From Enterocloster hominis (ex Liu et al. 2021) (GTDB lineage Bacteria > Bacillota > Clostridia > Lachnospirales > Lachnospiraceae), in assembly GCA_014385265.1 (NCBI GenBank), contig JACRTJ010000013.1, positions 145,607 through 209,606 of the forward strand: a stretch of 64,000 bases of DNA, written 5' to 3'. The position numbers were made by a program, and so were the translations under genes. Positions 7,379-13,778 of this stretch are shown here, in pieces. The first letter of the stretch is position 1. Each line of letters opens with the position of its first letter. Under the pieces are notes generated by a model. That model did not search any database, had not been told where the DNA came from, and saw only the letters and a program-made list of their open reading frames with translations.

Positions 7379-8206
7379 TTACGCTGCCATCCGGGCTTCG
7401 TATGGTGTACGATAATCATTAAAACTGTGCGGACGCACATGATTGTAGTCAACATATGCAAATTCTTCTACTTTTTGATAGAGTGCTTTTTCTGTTTCAA
7501 ATTCATATAGATTTGTACACTCGTTTTTCAGTGTGTTAAAGTAACGCTCCATCGGTGCATTGTCATACGGATATCCTGCCTTACTCATACTCTGTGTCAC
7601 ATTTACTGACTCGCAGAATTCAACGAATGCCTTTGATGTAAATTGCGATCCCTGATCTGAGTGCAAAATCAGGCCACCTTTGATGGGCGGTTGGGATTCC
7701 AATGCTTTCTGGAATGTTCGAATGGCAAGATTGCTGGTGATCCTGCGGTCTGTAATGCTGGCAACCACACTTCGGTCGTGCAAATCTAGTATGGTACAGT
7801 TGTAGCGTACCTCATGATTCGAAAGGAACAGATATGTAAAATCCGTACACCATTTCCGGTTGATTTCATCTGCTGTGAAATCCTGATTAAGTTTATTGTC
7901 GAATATTTTATGCGGTTTTCCGTGCTCATATTCAGGCTTCTTTGGGCGGACAATGGAATGGAGTCCCAGCTCTGTATTCATATATTTATGAACGGTAGCT
8001 GTACTGTAAGAGTAGCCTCTGCGTTCCAGATAGACTTTCATGCTCCGGTAACCATCAACACCATTGTGGATATGATAGATTTCCTGAATCTGCGCGTGTA
8101 CTTCTGCTTTATTGGCATAATAATCCGCCTTCCTGTGTTTCCGGTAGTTATAATACGCGTTTGGACAGATTTCAAGCCCGCGAAGGAGCCACCGTAGACC
8201 AAACAA
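7379..8206 (-). CDS. IS3-family transposase OrfB (DDE catalytic part)
   Basis: The catalytic half of an IS3 transposase: an HTH_21-like N-terminal segment (EVHAQIQEIYHIHNGVDGYR), then the rve integrase core with D122 (CTDFTYL), D184 (HSDQGSQFT) and E220 (NAPMERYFNTLK), that is D(35)E spacing, and a YNHVRPH motif near the end. All catalytic residues are present. The listed start is a TTG; the frame stays open upstream to the slippery site at 8271, so the real product is probably an OrfAB fusion made by -1 frameshifting, reading ...EAYRFIEQYHELFGLRW. Confidence 0.92.
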   Translation of the reverse strand: MFGLRWLLRGLEICPNAYYNYRKHRKADYYANKAEVHAQIQEIYHIHNGVDGYRSMKVYLERRGYSYSTATVHKYMNTELGLHSIVRPKKPEYEHGKPHKIFDNKLNQDFTADEINRKWCTDFTYLFLSNHEVRYNCTILDLHDRSVVASITDRRITSNLAIRTFQKALESQPPIKGGLILHSDQGSQFTSKAFVEFCESVNVTQSMSKAGYPYDNAPMERYFNTLKNECTNLYEFETEKALYQKVEEFAYVDYNHVRPHSFNDYRTPYEARMAA

Positions 8207-8238
8207 CTCATGATATTGTTCAATAAATCGATAAGCCT

Positions 8239-8535
8239 CTAATCGATTTCCTTTGCAAAGAATGCCGCTGCTTTTTTTAAGAAGAGATTTTCCTTTTTTG
8301 CTTCTTCCAGTTCCTTGCGCAATCGGAGATTCTCTTTCATAAGTTCCATTTCATTTGGAATATCTGGATTTTCGAGGGCTTTTGTTCGGCATTCTTTGCT
8401 AAATTCACTGCACCACTTGGAAATACTGGCTTTGGATACGCCGTATTCAGCAGTGATGCTTTTGTAAGTGCGTCCTTCTTCCTCGTGAAGGCGGACAATC
8501 TTCTTTTTAAATTCAGGGGTGTAACTCTGTGGCAT
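8239..8535 (-). CDS. IS3-family transposase OrfA (DNA-binding part)
   Basis: A 98-residue protein with a transposase_8-type helix-turn-helix (PEFKKKIVRLHEEEG...YGVSKASISKW) and a C-terminal leucine-zipper-like helix (LMKENLRLRKELEEAKKENL) that pairs subunits. AGAGGT lies 8 nt before the ATG. It binds the IS ends and, through frameshifting near its 3' end, supplies the N terminus of the full transposase. Confidence 0.92.
   Translation of the reverse strand: MPQSYTPEFKKKIVRLHEEEGRTYKSITAEYGVSKASISKWCSEFSKECRTKALENPDIPNEMELMKENLRLRKELEEAKKENLFLKKAAAFFAKEID
8271..8278 (-). promoter_or_regulatory. Programmed -1 frameshift slippery site (A AAA AAA G)
   Basis: In orfA the codons TTA AAA AAA GCA contain A7G. 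Slipping back one base after AAA AAA continues AGC AGC GGC ATT ... GAG GCT TAT CGA, which runs without a stop into orfB. This heptamer is the standard IS3-family signal. Confidence 0.85.
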
Positions 8536-8596
8536 AATGTGTACCTCTTTTCTTTATAAGATTGATTATATCTTATTAGCCACTCCTGTTACAACA

Positions 8597-9082
8597 TTAG
8601 TATAGCACTTCAATGTTTGATGCTGTTCTAAGATCAGCGTAAACTCCATCCGGCAGGTATGGGATCATGTAACGTCCCTCTCTAACTAATCCTGCTATAA
8701 CTTTCGGATCCTTACGGTCATTTTTAGTTGGATGATTGTCGTCGAGTTCTTTTGATTTTTTCACATGGTGAGGATTCACAAGAACCGGTTTCATTTCATT
8801 ATCCTGTAGAAATTTTCCAAGATTGAACCAGTAGTGCCCGGTCGGTTCCATACCTGGAACCACCTTATCCTTCTCATGTCTATCTTTGAGGTCCAGGATC
8901 CATTCCTTAATTGTCACAAATCCTTCCTCTGTGTTGCTAAACTTAAATGGCTTCCTTGAATACTCGATTCCTCTGTAATCAAAGGCTCTGGCATAGTGCG
9001 TTTCACTTCCGACATCGATTCCGAGTATCAAAGTTTTTTCTGTAATAGCTTCAATTTTTGCATTCTGTGTGTTAGACTTCAT
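8597..9082 (-). pseudogene. IS110-family transposase, 3' truncated
   Basis: The N-terminal RuvC-like DEDD domain is intact: D23 (LGIDVGSETH), E79 (GMEPTGHYW), D122 and D125 (NDRKDPKVIAGLV). The frame ends after YADLRTASN with five foreign residues next to the IS3 right end, so the whole C-terminal transposase_20 domain with its catalytic serine is gone. Start chosen at 9082 behind AGAGGT. The missing 3' half is not found on the other side of the IS3, so this is an irreversible deletion rather than a simple interruption. The product would be inactive. Confidence 0.88.
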
Positions 9083-9259
9083 TGTAGATACCTCTCTGTT
9101 CAATAAGATTTTTACTAACCTGCCAGTCAGTAGTCTTATTGTACTCTGAGGTATTTTTAATTTTCAACATCCACGTTTTTTATTATACAGGAAGCTCCTT
9201 ATTCTCTTTATTATACATGAATTCTTTGAGAATAAGGTGTCAACTTTATTTATACAACA
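9083..9259 (-). ncRNA. IS110 non-coding end, possible bridge-RNA region
   Basis: The 177 nt before the IS110 transposase start hold no gene but contain a 10-bp inverted repeat, CCTTATTCTC (9197-9206) and GAGAATAAGG (9228-9237), around a 21-nt loop. In IS110-group elements the non-coding end upstream of the transposase encodes the bridge RNA that pairs with donor and target DNA. Position and structure fit; expression and exact RNA ends are unknown. The element boundary near 9259 is estimated from where the interrupted gene starts. Confidence 0.4.
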
Positions 9260-9304
9260 TCACTTTGCATCTGACATTTTGATGTCACGAATGATTTCAG
9301 CCAT
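9260..9304 (-). pseudogene. 5' fragment of an interrupted gene (14 codons)
   Basis: A good ribosome site (AGAGG, 8 nt) and ATG open a frame MAEIIRDIKMSDAK that ends at once where IS110 sequence seems to begin. It starts 27 nt after the stop of the first Fic gene, on the same strand, so it was probably the next gene in that operon. The matching 3' end may be the fragment at 7235-7342. Confidence 0.45.
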
Positions 9305-9331
9305 TGTCGGTTCCTCTTTCTTAATAATTGT

Positions 9332-10414
9332 TTAAATCAAAACTTCCCATTTTCCATAGCGTTTTCCATCGACTCTGCGAATGTATTCCTTCTTTTGCAA
9401 GGATTCCATAATTCGCTTTACAGTGCTGAGAGATTTTCCGATCTCTGACACAAGGTCTTTTTGCTTAATTGACGGGTTCTTATAAATCAATTCTAAGACC
9501 GCCAGTTCTTCTAAAGTGCATTCCAAAGTGTCAAAATGAGACTTTGGAACTTTAGGATTGACACTTTGGAGATTAGCCTCCGTATAGTCCACATGCATAT
9601 ATCTGTTTTTCAGTTCATATTCCGTTCCCAAGATCAAATTACTGAAAAACATTTCCAGGAATTCTGTAGTAGCGTGAATACTGTTCTGCAAATCATTATA
9701 ATTTGCTCTTACCAATGCGTTGCGAAAATACCAAGAGTTCTTTTCAAAGGCATCGTTATTTACCTTAAATCCGAAGGTTTTCATGTACTTAATCATAAAA
9801 ACTGCCGTGGCTCTGGTGTTGCCCTCACAAAACGGATGAATCTGCCATATATCCGAAGCGAATTTGGCAAGATGCTTCACGCTACGTTCTACAGACAAAC
9901 CTCCATAAGAAAACTGCTTCTCTGTTGCGAAATCATAGTCAAGGGTGTCTTTGATACTGTTCCACGCTGCGTAGGTGACAGTATCGCCTTTCAGCACCCA
10001 TTCTTTTTTCGTAATATTGTATTGACGAATCTGACCGGCATGGGGAAACACACCTTCAAACAGTCTGCGATGAATCGTCAGCCATTCAGCCGGTGAGAAC
10101 TGAAATGCTTTCTCGCCCAACAACTTCGCAATTCTTGCGGACACAATATCCGCTTCCCTGGTGTCGTTCTCAATCTCCATACGGTCCGTACGCTGCTCGT
10201 AATAACTCTGAATACGTTTCTGTGCTTCGTCAATGCTGATTTTTCCTTCGATATGTTCCTTGGCAGTATCTAATAGATAAGCAGAGGTTTTCAAACCATC
10301 TACCGCCTGCAAGCCGATTGCAGTCTGCCACGCTTCACTTTTTTCAATTTGATCAGGTTCACCCTGTTTGATATATTCTTCAAGCTCAAATTGCCAGTTT
10401 TTTTCTGCTGACAT
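9332..10414 (-). CDS. Fic-family protein with fused VbhA-like N-terminus and C-terminal wHTH
   Basis: 360 residues. The Fic core motif is HPFCEGNTR (193-201), with Thr where many enzymes have Gly; H193 is the catalytic base, so AMP transfer from ATP to a target hydroxyl is plausible. The N-terminal segment GLKTSAYLLDTAKEHIEGKI...DEA (40-64) resembles VbhA-type antitoxins, which elsewhere are separate small proteins. The expected inhibitory (S/T)xxxE(G/N) motif is degenerate here (L35...D39-G40). A winged-helix domain (about 295-355, VLELIYKNPSIKQKDLVSEI) ends the protein, suggesting DNA binding. It is the third Fic gene in a row, 20 nt after the preceding one. Target unknown. Confidence 0.88.
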   Translation of the reverse strand: MSAEKNWQFELEEYIKQGEPDQIEKSEAWQTAIGLQAVDGLKTSAYLLDTAKEHIEGKISIDEAQKRIQSYYEQRTDRMEIENDTREADIVSARIAKLLGEKAFQFSPAEWLTIHRRLFEGVFPHAGQIRQYNITKKEWVLKGDTVTYAAWNSIKDTLDYDFATEKQFSYGGLSVERSVKHLAKFASDIWQIHPFCEGNTRATAVFMIKYMKTFGFKVNNDAFEKNSWYFRNALVRANYNDLQNSIHATTEFLEMFFSNLILGTEYELKNRYMHVDYTEANLQSVNPKVPKSHFDTLECTLEELAVLELIYKNPSIKQKDLVSEIGKSLSTVKRIMESLQKKEYIRRVDGKRYGKWEVLI

Positions 10415-10434
10415 AGCTGCACCCCGTTTCCTGC

Positions 10435-11325
10435 TTAATATTTAATCCTAAAATAATCCAAATATGCTTTATATTTATCCTGTGCTGTCAAACAGGTATC
10501 TGTCAGATACCCCTTCTCATTGTTCCACTCTTTCAAGCCACGATAGTAGAACATCTTCAAATTATCCTCGATAATGAACGGAACGATATTATATTTCAGG
10601 CATTCCTTAAACATAATCAGCCTGCCCACACGGCCATTGCCATCCTGGAACGGATGGATTCTCTCAAACTTCACATGAAAATCCAGAACATCCTCAAAAG
10701 TCTTTTCCTCTTTTCCGTTGTACTCAGTCAGCAGAGCTTTCATTTTATCGGCAGCTTCTTCCGACATTGCTGTCGGCATACCACCAGCTTCATTGGGCCT
10801 TTTCTTGTAATCACCTACCGAAAACCACTCCAATCGTGAATCACTGGTTCCGGATTTCAAAATCAAATGCAGCTCTTTGATAAACTTCTCGGACAGTGCA
10901 GATTTCGCATTATCAATAATCATATCAATACATCGAAAATGGTTGGCTGTTTCAATCACATCATCCACATTCAATGTTTCATTTTCCACGCTGATGGTAT
11001 TTGTCTCAAAAATATATCTTGTCTGATCGTAAGTCAACCGGCTGCCTTCCATATGATTGGAATTATAGGTTAAATCAATCTGTGTCTTATGATAAATCCC
11101 CCCGGAATATTTACTTTTCTTTTCTTCCTGAAGAATAGAAAGCAAAGTTTTCGGCTTATTCTCCTTCTGATTTGCTCGTAATGGCTTTGCTGCATCTTCC
11201 GGTACATTCCAGGTCTTTCCGGTAAGAAACGCCCCTGGAACACGTCCATGAGCACAATAATTACGAACACTTCTCTCCGATATATCCCATCTTTTTGCTG
11301 TCTCTGCAACAGAAAGGTATCGCAT
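10435..11325 (-). CDS. Fic-family protein, class II, with N-terminal DNA-binding helix-turn-helix
   Basis: 296 residues. An excisionase/MerR-like HTH occupies 1-48 (YLSVAETAKRWDISERSVRN). The Fic domain carries a canonical HPFQDGNGR at 224-232. An internal inhibitory motif SNHMEG (S89...E93-G94, fitting (S/T)xxxE(G/N)) precedes the core, as in class II Fic enzymes, where this glutamate blocks ATP gamma-phosphate placement. It should therefore be an autoinhibited AMP-transferase or de-AMPylase whose HTH may tie it to transcription. It lies between two other Fic genes (gaps of 43 and 20 nt) in one minus-strand operon. Confidence 0.92.
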   Translation of the reverse strand: MRYLSVAETAKRWDISERSVRNYCAHGRVPGAFLTGKTWNVPEDAAKPLRANQKENKPKTLLSILQEEKKSKYSGGIYHKTQIDLTYNSNHMEGSRLTYDQTRYIFETNTISVENETLNVDDVIETANHFRCIDMIIDNAKSALSEKFIKELHLILKSGTSDSRLEWFSVGDYKKRPNEAGGMPTAMSEEAADKMKALLTEYNGKEEKTFEDVLDFHVKFERIHPFQDGNGRVGRLIMFKECLKYNIVPFIIEDNLKMFYYRGLKEWNNEKGYLTDTCLTAQDKYKAYLDYFRIKY

Positions 11326-11368
11326 CTAATATCCTCCGCCTATCTCAATCTCAGATTTTCCAACTCAT

Positions 11369-11971
11369 TTACAGTTCCTGGGTTTTGTATACATAGTAGC
11401 CTTCGTAGTAGTAGCTGTGATCTATGCCTTTCATATAGATTTCTCTGTCATTTACATTGTCTGTAAGGGAATTTTTCAAAAGGAACTTAATTTCTATATC
11501 TTTAATCGGGCTGCGCTCCATGGCCAGCAGATAATCTTCCTTATCCACTTTACTCCAGTCAACGACATATCCGATTTCTTTTTTCAGCATCAGATCCAGC
11601 CAGATTCTTGTGCTTCTGCCGTTGCCTTCCCTAAACGGATGAGCCACGTTCATTTCCACATATTTTTCGACAATTTCATCAAATGTGGACTGAGGCATTT
11701 TGTCAATGCTCTGCAAAGCTGCATCCAGATACATCAATGGAGCAAAACGGAAATTCCCTTTTGAAATATTCACTTTGCGAACCTCACCGGCAAAATCATA
11801 TATTTCATCAAAAAGATACTTATGAATCTTAGCAAGGCTTTCAAAGGTTCCAGCTTCTAAACTTTCCAAATATCCACTTTCAAACATTTCAACTGCTTTC
11901 TGCTTGCTGATTTTTTCTTCTATTCTTGCTAATTCCGCTGAATCTGTAATTCCCAGTTTGTTTTCAAGCAT
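11369..11971 (-). CDS. Fic-family protein, class III (C-terminal inhibitory helix)
   Basis: 200 residues from the ATG at 11971, which follows GAGGT at good spacing; an in-frame ATG at 11986 is less likely. The Fic motif HPFREGNGR is complete. The C terminus has SYYYEG, an (S/T)xxxE(G/N) inhibitory motif placed after the catalytic core, the defining feature of class III enzymes such as Neisseria NmFic, which are silenced as oligomers and activate by dilution and self-AMPylation. It is the first gene of the three-Fic operon, directly behind a recognisable promoter. Confidence 0.92.
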   Translation of the reverse strand: MLENKLGITDSAELARIEEKISKQKAVEMFESGYLESLEAGTFESLAKIHKYLFDEIYDFAGEVRKVNISKGNFRFAPLMYLDAALQSIDKMPQSTFDEIVEKYVEMNVAHPFREGNGRSTRIWLDLMLKKEIGYVVDWSKVDKEDYLLAMERSPIKDIEIKFLLKNSLTDNVNDREIYMKGIDHSYYYEGYYVYKTQEL

Positions 11972-12014
11972 TACATTACCTCGCATTCTAACGATAATCG
12001 AATATCTCAGAATA

Positions 12015-12020
12015 ATTATA
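12015..12020 (-). promoter_or_regulatory. Extended -10 of the Fic operon
   Basis: On the minus strand TGGTATAAT lies 44 nt before the class III Fic start codon. No good -35 is visible 17 nt upstream, but the TG extension can compensate. Confidence 0.55.
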
Positions 12021-12664
12021 CCACATTATCGGCAATTATTACAGTTTTTTATACATCGTTTCATATTTTATTTTTGCCGATTGGGGTAAAAATATACAGA
12101 TGAGCAGGACAACGACAACTCGGCAATAAAACTATACTTATATAATTATCAGCATATTTTCATAAAATTTGTGTGATTTACCAACGACAAAAACCTCACC
12201 TAAAATGAAAATCCGTTTTACAACTCACTTTTCCTCGTTTTTTTGTTTTTTTTTTGTATGAAAACTTAAAATCTGCACTTTACTCATTTTCAAAACTTTG
12301 AATATTTTTCACTTTTGAAAGCAAAAGCATTATATCCCTATATAACAGAAGAAACCATCCCGTTTCCGAGCTGGTTTCTTCCAATCATCCTTCCTCTGTC
12401 GGAAAGACGCATATATTTCTCTAATAATCGCTCCGCTTTTCTCTTGACCATGTGTTTCATATGCCCGCTTTTATGTGGGATATTTTTATAAGAGAGCTAG
12501 CTGACGAATCAAAATCAGTTATCCCTCTTTTATGGATCATGAAAACATGTTGCAAAATCGTTGCCACAGAGGGTATTAAGCCTTAGAAAACCCAGGCATT
12601 CCAGGCTTTTTCGGGTCTCTGAAATCATTCCCACCCGCTCATTCCCTATCCTGCTCCCAATACC
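12021..12664. other. AT-rich non-coding gap at the island/core boundary
   Basis: No convincing gene. It holds a perfect 10-bp inverted repeat (GAAGAAACCA / TGGTTTCTTC, 12348-12381) without a T tract, and a 40-codon minus-strand frame (12338-12460) that has no ribosome site and resembles nothing I know. Base composition shifts from AT-rich to GC-rich near 12640, which I take as the island edge. No attachment-site repeat was seen. Confidence 0.5.
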
Positions 12665-13030
12665 CTAGTCCGTCGTCCTCTGATACTCCAGCGTATATCC
12701 ATTGGGATCAGAAAAGAAGAAGGAATACACCGGAAATTTCGTGTGGTGAGCCGGCGGGGCAGAAAGTCCCAGAGCCGGTCGGCTCTTTAAGGCTTCATAC
12801 ATGCGGTCCACATCCTCCAGGGACGGCAGATTAAAGGAAATGCACTGGCCTGTGGCCATGGGCCGGGCTGGACCATAATCGCAGAAGGCCAGATAGCCGT
12901 ACCCGCAGTCAAACCACACGCTGGACCCCAGATCCTTATAAACGGGGAGCCCTAAAACAGTGGTATAATATTTTTTTGTTTCCTCCATATTTTTGCACGG
13001 AAAGAATATTACGCTGGATTCTGGTTTCAT
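12665..13030 (-). CDS. VOC-superfamily (glyoxalase/bleomycin-resistance-like) protein
   Basis: 121 residues of one or two beta-alpha-beta-beta-beta modules: SVIFFPCKNMEETKKYYTTV at the start and FFFSDPNGYTLEYQRT at the end, both standard VOC landmarks. Such proteins bind a divalent metal and act on small electrophiles or sequester drugs; the substrate cannot be told. The ATG at 13030 was chosen because AAGGAG lies just before it, whereas the longer frame to 13102 has none. It sits downstream of the molybdenum-hydroxylase genes on the same strand and may be read through from them. Confidence 0.85.
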   Translation of the reverse strand: MKPESSVIFFPCKNMEETKKYYTTVLGLPVYKDLGSSVWFDCGYGYLAFCDYGPARPMATGQCISFNLPSLEDVDRMYEALKSRPALGLSAPPAHHTKFPVYSFFFSDPNGYTLEYQRTTD

Positions 13031-13067
13031 ATGAGACTCCTTTCTTTTTTCCATGGATGTCCCTGGA

Positions 13068-13778
13068 TTACCGGCCAGCCTGGTCCTCCAGGGTATCCAC
13101 ATCCCAAAGTTCTCTCTCTTCCTCTACTTCAAAAAAATGTACCTGGTCCATATGGGCTTTCATAACCCGTTTTCCTCCCCGGTCCCCGGACAGAGCCAGA
13201 AGCTCATCCTTATAAAATGCAGAAAACCACACCGGATTCCCCGGCTCCCCCAGGCAGGAAACGCAGCCAATCGGATGGCTTTCCCGGTTTTCGCCTGAAA
13301 CCTTCTTCATGAATTCCAGAAAAGCTTCCACAGTCCTTTCCGAAAGCCACGGCTGGTCGGCCACAAAAAACACATAGACATCCGGCTCTCTCCCGGCCTC
13401 CTGCCTGCACATTCCAGAGATCGGGCTGGATTCCGGCATTCCCGCCAGGATCCCGGCCCGGATGCTGTGGGATACTCCCTCCCGGCTCTGGGGGCTGTAT
13501 ACAGGATACAGACGGCCGGAGCCGGCAAGAAGGGCCCTCCGCTCCTTTTCCACAGAGGGATCGCAGACAGGCCCGGGGCCTTCTCCTACTGCCTCCTGCA
13601 AAAGCTCCTCATACTGGGACACTACCACGATCTCCAGCTCCTTATGCCTTTCTGCCACAGCCGCCAGCCGGTCCAGCAGATGCAGGTACATGGGATTCTG
13701 CCCGACCATATGAAAAAGCTTGTTTTTTCCAAACCGGCGGCTGTTTCCAGCCGCCAGATACACGCATCTTATTTTCAT
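13068..13778 (-). CDS. MobA/MocA-like molybdopterin nucleotidyltransferase
   Basis: 236 residues with the nucleotidyltransferase signature LAAGNSRRFGKNKL at 8-21, an acidic metal site in VADQPWLSERTVE, and GNPVWF near the C terminus, all typical of MocA (CTP:molybdopterin cytidylyltransferase). It should attach CMP to molybdenum cofactor for the adjacent hydroxylase, as enzymes of the xanthine dehydrogenase family in bacteria often use the cytosine dinucleotide form. The start codon overlaps the stop of the large hydroxylase subunit by four nt (ATGA), which ties it firmly to that operon. A central stretch (about 60-120) is longer than in many homologues. Confidence 0.85.
   Translation of the reverse strand: MKIRCVYLAAGNSRRFGKNKLFHMVGQNPMYLHLLDRLAAVAERHKELEIVVVSQYEELLQEAVGEGPGPVCDPSVEKERRALLAGSGRLYPVYSPQSREGVSHSIRAGILAGMPESSPISGMCRQEAGREPDVYVFFVADQPWLSERTVEAFLEFMKKVSGENRESHPIGCVSCLGEPGNPVWFSAFYKDELLALSGDRGGKRVMKAHMDQVHFFEVEEERELWDVDTLEDQAGR

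Larger units (their letters stand above)
7343..8594 (-). mobile_element. IS3-family insertion sequence, complete
   Basis: About 1.25 kb. The ends are inverted repeats: TTGTAACACTTGTGGCTAA at 7343 and, on the other strand, TTGTAACAGGAGTGGCTAA ending at 8594 (16 of 19 match). Inside are overlapping orfA and orfB with a -1 slippery site, the IS3 hallmark. The bases next to the ends (left ...CACTT, right CATTA...) show no clear target duplication, and the DNA on the two sides does not belong to the same gene, so a deletion or recombination followed insertion. Confidence 0.9.

Noticed and set aside
33..12660. Complete integrative conjugative element
   Set aside because: There is no relaxase, coupling protein or type IV secretion gene, and no pair of attachment repeats was found. 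Only remnants support island status.
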